Below are positions 14,640 to 21,585 of a stretch of 49,037 bases of DNA, in pieces (the stretch's first letter is position 1; every line of letters starts with the position of its first letter). The notes below the pieces were generated by a model. It was given only the letters and a program-made list of their open reading frames with translations, had not been told where the DNA came from and did not search any database. The translations under genes and the position numbers were made by a program. Source of the stretch: a virus; IMG/VR virus record IMGVR_UViG_3300020061_000002, positions 1-49,037 of that record; one strand, written 5' to 3'.

Positions 14640-14664
14640 CATTTTGTCCGAACTCATTTATGAT
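14636..14664 (+). promoter_or_regulatory. Promoter of the structured RNA and third operon
   Basis: Perfect TTGACA (14636-14641), 17-bp spacer with TCCGAAC (14647-14653), then TATGAT (14659-14664). Expected start near 14671. The spacer motif links it to the promoters at 256, 2972 and 3180. Confidence 0.8.
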
Positions 14665-14670
14665 GGGATA

Positions 14671-15087
14671 GTCGCACTTTAACAATTCGGTTGACCAGAG
14701 CATCAAGCAGATGAGGTAGTACCTTTTTAATTTGGAATGCCAATAACGTATTATTGGTGCTTATAAGTATAATTGCTTAAACACTTCAACCAGACGCTTG
14801 TCTGTTTGATGCTCTAGTCAGTCGACGACGAACATTAACAATTCAATTTAAGCAATCTGTTACGCCTATAGCGTAAGCGGCAATCCATGGTGGACCGGCC
14901 GGTAGATGGCTATAGGCACGTTGCGGGGAAGGATAATTAACGAAAAGAAGGAGATTCCTTTTGTTAGCTCTTACAAACCGTCCCCGCTTCGACCTGGTAA
15001 CGAACCTACTTTGTGGTGTCTACATTTAGTAATCTCGTTACCAGGTTCTATGTAACAGATTGCTTAAATAATTGGGAAAGGATAACC
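14671..15087 (+). ncRNA. Structured non-coding RNA or long leader, about 415 nt
   Basis: No open frame of note, but dense perfect pairing. Stem A: 14692-14711 with 14801-14820 (18 of 20 Watson-Crick, one G-U). Inside it a 7-bp hairpin, 14740-14746/14751-14757. Stem B: 14846-14862 with 15053-15069 (17 perfect). It closes a junction of three arms with 1-6 nt linkers: C (14864-14871/14910-14917), D (14923-14929/14981-14987) and E (14992-15003/15035-15046, 12 perfect). Arm D holds an inner stem at 14946-14962. No T-loop, tRNA half or group I/II core is seen. No terminator precedes the gene at 15088, so it may act in cis as a leader or be processed. I do not recognise the family. Confidence 0.8.
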
Positions 15088-15294
15088 ATGCAAGAAAAAT
15101 TCAAAGAACCTCGCACACTTGAAGAATTCAAAAAGTTAGCCGAGCCTGTCACTATAACTGGTGCAACCTCTGTTCTTAATGCTTTGAACAAGAAACTTGA
15201 AAAAGTGACAAAGCCACTCAAAACTGAAATCGAATTTTTCGAACAAGTACTTGAGTACAAGAAGAACAATAAACTGCCCGAAGGATTGGAATGA
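15088..15294 (+). CDS. Hypothetical helical protein, 68 aa
   Basis: Start set at ATG 15088 with AAAGGA; an upstream in-frame start would read through the structured RNA. Charged and helical (ATSVLNALNKKLEKVTKPLKTEIEFF). First gene after the RNA, its ribosome site 18 nt beyond stem B, so RNA folding could affect it. Confidence 0.7.
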   Translation: MQEKFKEPRTLEEFKKLAEPVTITGATSVLNALNKKLEKVTKPLKTEIEFFEQVLEYKKNNKLPEGLE

Positions 15295-15295
15295 T

Positions 15296-15535
15296 ATGGC
15301 TCGATCTACGAAACGTAGGGAACTGCCCGTGCGTGAACAGCAGCGCTTAAAAACGCTTAAAGCTAACTTCACACCGAAGCAACGCAAGGCGTGGGCCTCT
15401 AAAGCGGGTAAGAGCTCACCCACACAGTTCACCTCGGATGCAGCGAAGAAGGCCAACGCAAAACGTTGGGAAGACTACTACGCAAAACATCCGGAAAAAT
15501 TAAAATTAAAACTCGCAAAAGAAAAGGAAAGGTAA
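15296..15535 (+). CDS. Basic hypothetical protein, 79 aa
   Basis: Strongly basic throughout, with a Lys/Arg N-terminus and a helical Lys-rich C-terminus. Likely binds nucleic acid. AAGGA lies about 10 nt upstream of the ATG. The longer in-frame start at 15251 lacks support. Confidence 0.65.
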   Translation: MARSTKRRELPVREQQRLKTLKANFTPKQRKAWASKAGKSSPTQFTSDAAKKANAKRWEDYYAKHPEKLKLKLAKEKER

Positions 15536-15536
15536 C

Positions 15537-15830
15537 ATGACAACTGAACAGAACATAACACCTGTTCCACCTACGCCTCCTAGCAAATGGGCTATAGGGT
15601 GGAAAAATAGCAAAGAGTATGGAGCCTTAATTGGCGCAACGATTATCGCACTTACATTTGTTGTAAATGGTATAGCGTTGGGCCTTTACGGCTTCGATCT
15701 TGTGCATCCATCACCAAGGATCGCGCAAGTACTTGGCGCAATATCAATGGCCTTCGCATCGTATGCGATGGGTTGGCTCGTGTGGAGTGGGGTAAGATTC
15801 CACTTGAGCGGTAATAAGAAAAGGAAATAA
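15537..15830 (+). CDS. Two-helix membrane protein, 97 aa
   Basis: A Pro/Thr-rich N-terminus, then transmembrane helices at about residues 31-51 and 64-88, and a basic tail SGNKKRK inside. A holin or envelope protein are options. Good AAGG site. Confidence 0.65.
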   Translation: MTTEQNITPVPPTPPSKWAIGWKNSKEYGALIGATIIALTFVVNGIALGLYGFDLVHPSPRIAQVLGAISMAFASYAMGWLVWSGVRFHLSGNKKRK

Positions 15831-15833
15831 CCA

Positions 15834-16274
15834 ATGTCTAAAAACCCTGAGGAAGGGCGGTTCACGGAAGAAACAAAGGCTGAAAAACTACGTGAATCGC
15901 GTTTGATGACTGCGCAAATGAAACGCCAGTTACGCGCTGCAAAGCATAAGAAGGAAGCCGAGGACCAAGCGAAACGATGGTTGGCCCGTCACAGGCCCGC
16001 GCACAGCGCAGCTGACGACGATATGGTTGCAATATCAACTGCAAGCCCATTACGGGGCGGAGGTCCTTTAAATCGACGCTCACGGCGGAAATTTGCAAAG
16101 CGAATGAATATGTTCAAGCTTCCGCAAGGATGGCAGAATTTCAATAGAAATTATGCTGAACGATTCGGACATATGGAAAGCCACTCACGTGGAAACCGGG
16201 CACGCAAAGATGCCGCAAAATTAGCAAAGAAAAATAACGGCATCGCAGATGCGATTGCAAAGGGAGACAACTAA
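15834..16274 (+). CDS. Basic hypothetical protein, 146 aa
   Basis: Rich in Arg, Lys and Ala, with a helical N-terminal part and RRSRRKFAKRM in the centre. Typical of nucleic-acid-binding proteins, perhaps accessory to the SSB encoded next. AAAGGA upstream. No named family. Confidence 0.65.
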   Translation: MSKNPEEGRFTEETKAEKLRESRLMTAQMKRQLRAAKHKKEAEDQAKRWLARHRPAHSAADDDMVAISTASPLRGGGPLNRRSRRKFAKRMNMFKLPQGWQNFNRNYAERFGHMESHSRGNRARKDAAKLAKKNNGIADAIAKGDN

Positions 16275-16849
16275 TGTCAGATAACGTATACGAAGATTAT
16301 GAACCACCTGTAAGCCAAGGGCTCTACCACGCCTTTGAAGATAAAAAAGAGTACACCTTCCGCATCGCTAGCGATCCTGTCGCGTACATTTCTTCTTTTA
16401 CCAATAAAGGTACGGGTGAAGTAACCGATCGTATGTTGTATGCCTGGATCGTCTGGAACATTGACGAAAAAATGGCACAGGTATTAAAACTTCCCGTCAC
16501 TGCATATAGGCAAATCGCCAAATATGGCGCTGACCCTGAATACGGCGATCCTAAAAACTACAACATCCGCGTTACGCGCACTGGTACTGGTCTTAAAACC
16601 ACCTACGATGTTGTCGCTTCACCAACTAAGAACGACCTTGCAGAAATCGCACCTGAATCTGTTGAGGCAATCCTAGCGGTCGATATCATCGAGGCAGTGT
16701 CTAAGGGCAAGGGCGTATCAAACGTCAACTGGCTACGCGATGTTGCGGCTAAACAAAAAGATGAAGTAAAACCGGCTGATCCTGAACAAAACCAAAACGT
16801 CAAAACCGATGATAAAAAACCATCTGAACCTGGCGAAGAGCCCTGGTAA
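16274..16849 (+). CDS. Single-stranded DNA-binding protein-like, 191 aa
   Basis: Residues about 15-150 form an OB-like beta-rich domain (YTFRIASDPVAYISSF ... YNIRVTRTGTGLKTTYDV). A disordered Lys/Glu/Pro linker follows, and the acidic tip EPGEEPW resembles the DDDIPF-type tail through which SSBs recruit partner enzymes. Neighbours are RusA and RecA-like genes. GGGAG upstream. Assignment is by architecture rather than strong motif. Confidence 0.65.
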   Translation: MSDNVYEDYEPPVSQGLYHAFEDKKEYTFRIASDPVAYISSFTNKGTGEVTDRMLYAWIVWNIDEKMAQVLKLPVTAYRQIAKYGADPEYGDPKNYNIRVTRTGTGLKTTYDVVASPTKNDLAEIAPESVEAILAVDIIEAVSKGKGVSNVNWLRDVAAKQKDEVKPADPEQNQNVKTDDKKPSEPGEEPW

Positions 16850-17325
16850 TGAGCGAGCTTGAACAATGGCAGAATGATATTAGGGTGTATGATGAGAAGT
16901 ACGAGACTTTGTACGTAAAAATCAAAGAACACACTAATGCTGCCACCAAGCTCGTCCGTGGCCAAGCAACAACCCCTATGCTAGAAAAGTCTGCCGTTGA
17001 ACTCGCACTATGCAACCAACAGCTAGTCGACATACGAGCAATGGCTGGCACAATTTTCCGAGGAACCAATAAGTTTTACGAACTAACCAAGGGAGCCTGC
17101 AAAGCGAACCTGATTAAGGAGAAGAATATCGCCGAGGAAGCGGCCGAGAGCGAAGCGCTTGCGCTATCAATCGAGGAATTTACGGTGATGGATCAGGCTG
17201 CATATAACCTGGACATCGCCGACAAAAGGTATGAATCAACAAATACGATGATTCATACCCTGCTTGTGGAGCTAGGTTATGGAAAAGCCAAAAGCAATAG
17301 TAAAAATACCAGTGACGTTCATTAA
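16849..17325 (+). CDS. Hypothetical helical protein, 158 aa
   Basis: Nearly all-helical and charged, with coiled-coil-like segments at residues 5-30 and 90-130. TAATG coupling to the SSB-like gene suggests a recombination-related role. No recognised domain. Confidence 0.7.
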   Translation: MSELEQWQNDIRVYDEKYETLYVKIKEHTNAATKLVRGQATTPMLEKSAVELALCNQQLVDIRAMAGTIFRGTNKFYELTKGACKANLIKEKNIAEEAAESEALALSIEEFTVMDQAAYNLDIADKRYESTNTMIHTLLVELGYGKAKSNSKNTSDVH

Positions 17326-17506
17326 ATCGATTGCAAAAAAGATTCAAGTGGAAGTCACGCCGTTACTGCAATTTGAAAATTTAACAGACTTACGCGTACG
17401 ACTACGACCGGCGGGTGGCGCTGCCAGAGTAGACCTGATCGTAACATGTAGCATTACAGCCGTGGCGTTGATTATTATCGTCGCAGTCCTTATGCTACTA
17501 CTATGA
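17279..17506 (+). CDS. Membrane-anchored small protein, 75 aa
   Basis: A basic N-terminal half (KAIVKIPVTFIKSIAKKIQ), then a C-terminal tail anchor (IVTCSITAVALIIIVAVLML). It overlaps the preceding gene by 47 nt and the next by 4 (ATGA). AGG lies upstream. Function unknown. Confidence 0.6.
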   Translation: MEKPKAIVKIPVTFIKSIAKKIQVEVTPLLQFENLTDLRVRLRPAGGAARVDLIVTCSITAVALIIIVAVLMLLL

Positions 17507-17910
17507 CGCAGGAGTTTTTCATACCCGTTCGGATGCCAGGCTTAAATGAATTCCTGGAACAGGCATACATTAGCCGGTATCTGGCGGGCCAGATGAAAAA
17601 GGAATGGACCGAGTTGTCGAGCCTCTACGCGAGGCAGGCAAAACTTGGTCACTTCACAGAGCCCATTACAGTGGAATTCCACTGGTATGAACCGAACTAC
17701 AAACGCGACCAAGATAACGTTGCATTTGCGAAAAAGTTTATATTCGATGGGCTTCAAGACAAACAGTACCCTGTGATTACAAACGATAATTACAAATGGG
17801 TAAAAGGTTTCTCTGACGCTTTTCACTACGAAGGTAAAGAAGGCGTTCGCGTAGTAATGAAAGAAGTCGAATATGTCAGAACTATTAACATGGATGGTGG
17901 AGGCAAGTGA
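17503..17910 (+). CDS. rusA: RusA-type Holliday junction resolvase, 135 aa
   Basis: Resolves four-way DNA junctions. Diagnostic features: MPGLNEFL near the N-terminus, KRDQDNVAFAKKFIFDGL (67-84) holding the catalytic Asp pair, and a further Asp at 95 in ITNDNYKWV. Length is typical of the family. It lies between SSB-like and RecA-like genes, as in many phage recombination modules. ATGA overlap at the start. Confidence 0.88.
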   Translation: MTQEFFIPVRMPGLNEFLEQAYISRYLAGQMKKEWTELSSLYARQAKLGHFTEPITVEFHWYEPNYKRDQDNVAFAKKFIFDGLQDKQYPVITNDNYKWVKGFSDAFHYEGKEGVRVVMKEVEYVRTINMDGGGK

Positions 17911-18127
17911 TGTAGAACTTTATACGTTTTTGATCATATGTTTCATCACAGTAATCGGATTAGTAATAAGTATCTTGGAGGATATTCATGGCAAAGAAAA
18001 AACACGAACACGGAGAGCTATATTTGCACGCAAAGCGCGAGCTAGAATTAGCCGGTTTATCAACGCCCAAAGGACAAAACGACACCGCAATGTACAGCAC
18101 CACCCTACGCCTCATCGACACGCTTGA
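17873..18127 (+). CDS. Possible overlapping membrane protein, 84 aa
   Basis: Open frame with one strong transmembrane stretch at about residues 17-38 (LYTFLIICFITVIGLVISIL), then an Arg/His-rich tail. It overlaps the resolvase by 38 nt and the next gene by 140 nt in another frame. It is the only frame filling 17911-17987, where the hydrophobic helix lies. The Arg tail may be a by-product of the overlapping gene, so the true 3' end is doubtful. Confidence 0.4.
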   Translation: MSELLTWMVEASDVELYTFLIICFITVIGLVISILEDIHGKEKTRTRRAIFARKARARISRFINAQRTKRHRNVQHHPTPHRHA

Positions 18128-18419
18128 ACGCGGTACTAAAACCGAATTCCAGCGTAACGTAGTCATTGAGTTTTTCGGAGCCCTAGCTAGGCACGTAGAG
18201 ATCGGCAGCATTACCGATAATCCAGAAGACTGGGAGCCTGCAGAGGGTATTGCCGAAGGGCTCATGGTCAATAAACGCAATAAGGTATACTTCTCGAGAG
18301 ATAAGGGTATCAGTTGGGTGAATAGTGCCGATAACACCTCTGGTATATCAGATCACTATGAAGCACCACCTGAAAAGGAGGAATCAGATGCCAGCACAGA
18401 AACCAAAGAAGACGTTTAA
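17988..18419 (+). CDS. Conserved phage protein, 143 aa
   Basis: Strong TTGGAGG site. The N-terminal ~80 residues have the layout HAKRELELAG ... VVIEFFGALARHVEIGSITDNPEDW, which I associate with a widespread phage family of unknown function. A short beta part with KVYFSRDKGISW and an acidic tail follow. It overlaps the recombinase by 32 nt. Confidence 0.7.
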   Translation: MAKKKHEHGELYLHAKRELELAGLSTPKGQNDTAMYSTTLRLIDTLERGTKTEFQRNVVIEFFGALARHVEIGSITDNPEDWEPAEGIAEGLMVNKRNKVYFSRDKGISWVNSADNTSGISDHYEAPPEKEESDASTETKEDV

Positions 18420-19230
18420 ACTCCAAAAGGCTAGCGATCTTGAGGACATTGAGTTTTTGCCAACCGGGATGCCTGGCCTGGACAAAGTGATCGGCGGCTT
18501 TCCGATCAAGCGCATCACCGAAATATATGGGCTAGAGAAGGTTGGTAAAACAACACTCACCCTTATGTCACTCGCGGCGCTGACGCAGAAAAAAAAGCGG
18601 GTTATCTTTATCGATGTTGAGAACTCTTTCAATAAAGACAGGGCCGAGGAACTAGGTGTGAATCTACCTTACCTGTTAATTGCGAAAGAGTTCATCCTGG
18701 AAGACGTTGCGCAGCTCATCATCGACAACGTTGAAAATGCGCACGCCATTGTCCTGGATTCGCTACCACAGCTCATCCCGCGCAGGGAGGCCGAGGGCGA
18801 GTTTGGCGATGCCAACATAGGTATTAAGGCTAAAGTAATTAACGAGCTCATGCGACGCGTTACGCCGAACCTAGCAGCAGGCAAATGTGCACTGATCGTT
18901 ATTAACCAGCTTCGGCCAAACCTTGACCCATACGGCGAAAAGTACATTACGCCTGGCGGATATGCGACCAGGTATATGGCAAGCCTCCGGCTGCTATTAA
19001 AATCTGGAGCGGCCGATCGTATAATAAGAAGTGAAAAGGGCGAGAAAGTACAAGTGGGCCATAGACTGCACGTCGTTGTTAAGAAAACAAAGACCGGCCC
19101 ACACGAAGGCAAAGAGGTTGTATTCGACCTCATGTACAAGACACCAAAACCAGTAACCGAAGAGGACGAGGATGAAGCTAACGCAGCAACAACTAAAAAA
19201 CCTGCACCGAAACAACGGCGTAAAGTTTAA
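18388..19230 (+). CDS. RecA-like recombinase, 280 aa
   Basis: Drives strand exchange. Start set at ATG 18388 behind a textbook AAAGGAGG; an in-frame ATG 63 nt upstream is unlikely. Walker A GLEKVGKT (48-55), Walker B IVLDSLP (121-127), NQLR (173-176) and a loop-2-like segment with TPGGYATRYMAS (188-199) are intact. Shorter than bacterial RecA (about 350), lacking the C-terminal domain, as is common for phage versions. A charged Lys-rich tail closes the protein. Confidence 0.9.
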   Translation: MPAQKPKKTFKLQKASDLEDIEFLPTGMPGLDKVIGGFPIKRITEIYGLEKVGKTTLTLMSLAALTQKKKRVIFIDVENSFNKDRAEELGVNLPYLLIAKEFILEDVAQLIIDNVENAHAIVLDSLPQLIPRREAEGEFGDANIGIKAKVINELMRRVTPNLAAGKCALIVINQLRPNLDPYGEKYITPGGYATRYMASLRLLLKSGAADRIIRSEKGEKVQVGHRLHVVVKKTKTGPHEGKEVVFDLMYKTPKPVTEEDEDEANAATTKKPAPKQRRKV

Positions 19231-19564
19231 AGCACTCGCACACGCGTGTGTTGACTGCAATCTATTGTGGCATCCTCTGGTAATGACGTTTGATCATCGA
19301 GACAGGAGCAAGAAGGTGAATTACATCCCAAAGCTTCTAATCGATGATCCGGCGATCTTCGATGCAGAAATAGCTAAGTGCGACGTGGTGTGCTGGAACT
19401 GCCACCAAATCCGAGAATATCTAAGAGACCTCAATATTCTTAACATAGGCGATTTGAAACGTGATCAATATCGCTTTTACGAACGACTGGTGCCCTACCT
19501 ATGTGGCGGGGCCATACTACGAAACGACGCATACAAATTCGTACCGGCAATAGGACCGCGATGA
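19172..19564 (+). CDS. HNH-type nuclease, 130 aa
   Basis: CVDC (26-29), FDHRD (40-44) and CDVVCWNCHQ form the zinc-supported beta-beta-alpha-metal site. It overlaps the RecA-like gene by 59 nt, with GACGAGG before the ATG. Could be a free-standing homing nuclease or a recombination nuclease; the operon position favours the latter. Confidence 0.72.
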   Translation: MKLTQQQLKNLHRNNGVKFKALAHACVDCNLLWHPLVMTFDHRDRSKKVNYIPKLLIDDPAIFDAEIAKCDVVCWNCHQIREYLRDLNILNIGDLKRDQYRFYERLVPYLCGGAILRNDAYKFVPAIGPR

Positions 19565-19908
19565 AACGCACACCAATTAAAAGGTTTGGCCGCATAAGCC
19601 AAGAACGAATGGACCGACGGGTGCAGTGGATCGCAGACCATCCGCCAAAGGAAACGCCAGATGGCCGCAAATATTATTTTTGCCACATCTGCGTGTACTT
19701 CCAGGAGGAGCCGGCCGTAGCGATCGTATGGTTTAATCGTTTCGTACTCGAGCATAAAGAAGCTAAAGGCCACCTGGTTTTTGGCGAATCACAAGAAGAC
19801 GATAATCTAGGTCCCGCACATTGGGACTGCAATAACGAGAAAGGATCACAGCAATTATGGCAGATGAAATCGAGCCCCCAAACGGGCAAACCGAATCCGT
19901 ATATTTAA
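19561..19908 (+). CDS. HNH-like nuclease, 115 aa
   Basis: Start at the ATGA overlap, not the upstream in-frame ATG 19501. The pattern FCHIC ... LEHKEAKG ... HWDCNNEKG supplies two Cys pairs and the His/Asn of an HNH site. Basic N-terminus (KRTPIKRFGR). A second HNH gene directly after the first and unlike it in sequence, so not a recent duplicate. Confidence 0.7.
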   Translation: MKRTPIKRFGRISQERMDRRVQWIADHPPKETPDGRKYYFCHICVYFQEEPAVAIVWFNRFVLEHKEAKGHLVFGESQEDDNLGPAHWDCNNEKGSQQLWQMKSSPQTGKPNPYI

Positions 19909-20150
19909 AGCCTGGCGTTCATGTACGCATAGGACAATTGATAAGTGAAGACATGGTTGATCGTAACCGCAAACGCATTCCAATAGAGATATGGGAAGAA
20001 ATGAAACCTGGCAGTCATGAGGTGGTACCTAATTTGGCGGAAGGTGATGTTGGTTATTTTTACGATGCAGGCAATGATCGAAGTGGAAGAATAGAAAGCC
20101 AGGGTGGTAAAACGTATACAGTATGGAGCCAAGCATGGGTAAACTCTTAA
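19857..20150 (+). CDS. Hypothetical protein, 97 aa
   Basis: AAAGGA before the ATG; overlaps the HNH gene by 52 nt. A beta-rich small protein (VYLKPGVHVRIGQLI ... VGYFYDAGNDRSGRIE) with no named domain. It precedes the lysozyme gene and overlaps it by 16 nt. Confidence 0.65.
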   Translation: MADEIEPPNGQTESVYLKPGVHVRIGQLISEDMVDRNRKRIPIEIWEEMKPGSHEVVPNLAEGDVGYFYDAGNDRSGRIESQGGKTYTVWSQAWVNS

Positions 20151-20746
20151 TCCTTATAGTTTTGGCTGTAATGTTTTTCATTGGCGGCACCCGCCCGGAA
20201 ATGGCCGAATTCTTTAAATCTGGTAATCCAGTAGCCGTTTCACAGCCGAAGACGACTATTGATCCATCTCCAATTCCAAAGCCCCTCACAGAGCCTCTAA
20301 ACGCGCCGGTTATGCCACCAACAGAGGTAGCTCCGGTAGTTAAGGACATCAATGTCCCTCACTCTACCCCCGTTGCGCCAGTAAATAATGAGGCTATCAC
20401 ATGGAATCGCTTGATCGCCGAAGGTTTTTCGCGCGAGCAAACTGCCGGCATCATGGGTAACTTGAAACAAGAACATAACTTCAACACGGATGGCGATGGC
20501 CTGGCGCAATGGACCCAAGATCGCTATAACAAACTTATGGCCAAAGCTAATAACCAGGACATCCACGTGCAGCTCGACTATTTAATGGAAGAGCTCAATG
20601 GCAATTACGCGCATGTGAAAGAAACGATCCTGGCATCCGGGCTCGAAGGCTCAATGCTCACATTCCAAAATAAATTCGAAAAATGCGGTGACTGCCGCGA
20701 AGCAACGCGTTTCAACTACGCATATGAAATATTAGGAAAGTATTAA
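20135..20746 (+). CDS. Signal-anchor lysozyme (Phage_lysozyme2-type endolysin), 203 aa
   Basis: Cleaves peptidoglycan glycan strands. Residues 3-18 are a hydrophobic N-terminal helix followed by a Pro/Val/Thr-rich linker (about 38-84). The C-terminal domain (about 88-200) has GFSREQTAGIMGNLKQE and GDGLAQWTQDR, typical of phage tail-lysozyme/glucosaminidase-like domains, with the catalytic Glu likely at 113. The helix can serve for Sec export or as a signal-arrest-release anchor. Start ATG 20135 follows GGAG. Odd: it sits in the rightward operon, away from the leftward amidase and holin. Confidence 0.82.
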   Translation: MGKLLILIVLAVMFFIGGTRPEMAEFFKSGNPVAVSQPKTTIDPSPIPKPLTEPLNAPVMPPTEVAPVVKDINVPHSTPVAPVNNEAITWNRLIAEGFSREQTAGIMGNLKQEHNFNTDGDGLAQWTQDRYNKLMAKANNQDIHVQLDYLMEELNGNYAHVKETILASGLEGSMLTFQNKFEKCGDCREATRFNYAYEILGKY

Positions 20747-21025
20747 ATGTTTATGCAGCAAGCAGTACCGGAGGGCGAAGAGAGCAAGCACATCGCTAGT
20801 GATGCGTGCCCTTGCCACCCTATTATCCGCAACCATAATGGTATGCTCTTTTTGTGGCACCGTTCATTCGATCACCGCGAATGGTGGATGGCTATAGAAG
20901 TTCTCCTGGGCTTTCGCTGCAAGGAACACCTGGCGTTTATCGACCGTGAAACATATAAGGTTGGACAGCCTCATGAACACACCGGCGAGCCGGCCGAGTA
21001 CTTCGAATATGAACACAAATTGTAA
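20747..21025 (+). CDS. Hypothetical Cys/His protein, 92 aa
   Basis: The last rightward gene. ACPCHP, HRSFDHREWW and FRCKEHL supply several possible zinc ligands. AGGA lies about 10 nt upstream; an internal ATG at 20753 is an alternative start. No known family. Confidence 0.65.
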   Translation: MFMQQAVPEGEESKHIASDACPCHPIIRNHNGMLFLWHRSFDHREWWMAIEVLLGFRCKEHLAFIDRETYKVGQPHEHTGEPAEYFEYEHKL

Positions 21026-21101
21026 AACCAGCCCGAGATGGACTGGTTTACCTCGATAACCCCTAAGGGTTAAAGTAAGTGTTCGTGCTGCCGTTAGGCA
21101 G
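21025..21101. terminator. Three consecutive hairpins between convergent operons
   Basis: AAACCAG/CTGGTTT (21025-21031/21043-21049), TAACCC/GGGTTA (21057-21062/21067-21072, loop CTAA) and CTGCC/GGCAG (21088-21092/21097-21101, loop GTTA). The first has A/T flanks on both sides, so it could terminate both directions; the others lack U-tracts. Nothing else recognisable lies in 21026-21183. Confidence 0.6.
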
Positions 21102-21183
21102 TGAGAGACTTATGTGTGAGGTGGAGTTTTGGGGGGTGTGTTTGTACGTAAGGTGCCGAGCGCTGTTCGACCATCGCTCATAC

Positions 21184-21336
21184 TTAAAATGTACCAGTTG
21201 TGCTTCGCCTACGCAATAGGTAAATTACTACGGCCGCAAGTACGATCGCAACCAACAGATACCAAAGGCTTATTCCTACTGACGTTAATAGCCAGTAAAA
21301 TATTACAACTATGATTAATGCAATTAGAATATCCAT
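21184..21336 (-). CDS. Two-helix membrane protein, 50 aa
   Basis: Start set at ATG 21336, overlapping the holin stop by one base (TAATG). Two hydrophobic helices (about residues 2-19 and 21-40) and a basic tail LLRRRS. Last gene of the leftward operon. Its position beside the holin suggests an antiholin or accessory lysis protein. Confidence 0.65.
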   Translation of the reverse strand: MDILIALIIVVIFYWLLTSVGISLWYLLVAIVLAAVVIYLLRRRSTTGTF

Positions 21337-21584
21337 TAGACTTTTTTCTCCGATTTCTTGAAGTAACCAGCTAACCAAGGTAAAAGACCCTGCGCGAAAG
21401 TTACGATTAATATTACTGCAGCAACCGCTTGCTGCGCTTGTTCTGGTAGGCCGTCAGGCACCGTAATGCCGAACACGGTAAGAATACCGACGATCGACGC
21501 GATGATGATACTAGCCCCACCAACAGCACTCATTTTAGCTGTTGGTGCAGCGGATGGTTGGTTGTATGTTTTGACTTCGGCCAT
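21336..21584 (-). CDS. Holin, 82 aa
   Basis: A polar N-terminal 20 residues, then transmembrane helices at about 21-41 and 50-72, and a short basic tail FKKSEKKV. The ASIVGILTVFGITVPDGL and LLPWLAGYF pattern fits small two-span phage holins. It directly follows the amidase gene, a usual lysis cassette, and would release the amidase to the wall. Confidence 0.7.
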   Translation of the reverse strand: MAEVKTYNQPSAAPTAKMSAVGGASIIIASIVGILTVFGITVPDGLPEQAQQAVAAVILIVTFAQGLLPWLAGYFKKSEKKV

Positions 21585-21585
21585 A

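Noticed and set aside
14671-15087. tmRNA, tRNA or self-splicing intron in the structured region
   Set aside because: No T-loop or CCA end, no tag frame and no interrupted gene; pairing pattern does not match group I or II cores that I know.
402-21025. Alternative genetic code with TGA read as an amino acid
   Set aside because: Many genes end in TGA overlapping the next ATG as ATGA, and no long gene contains in-frame TGA.
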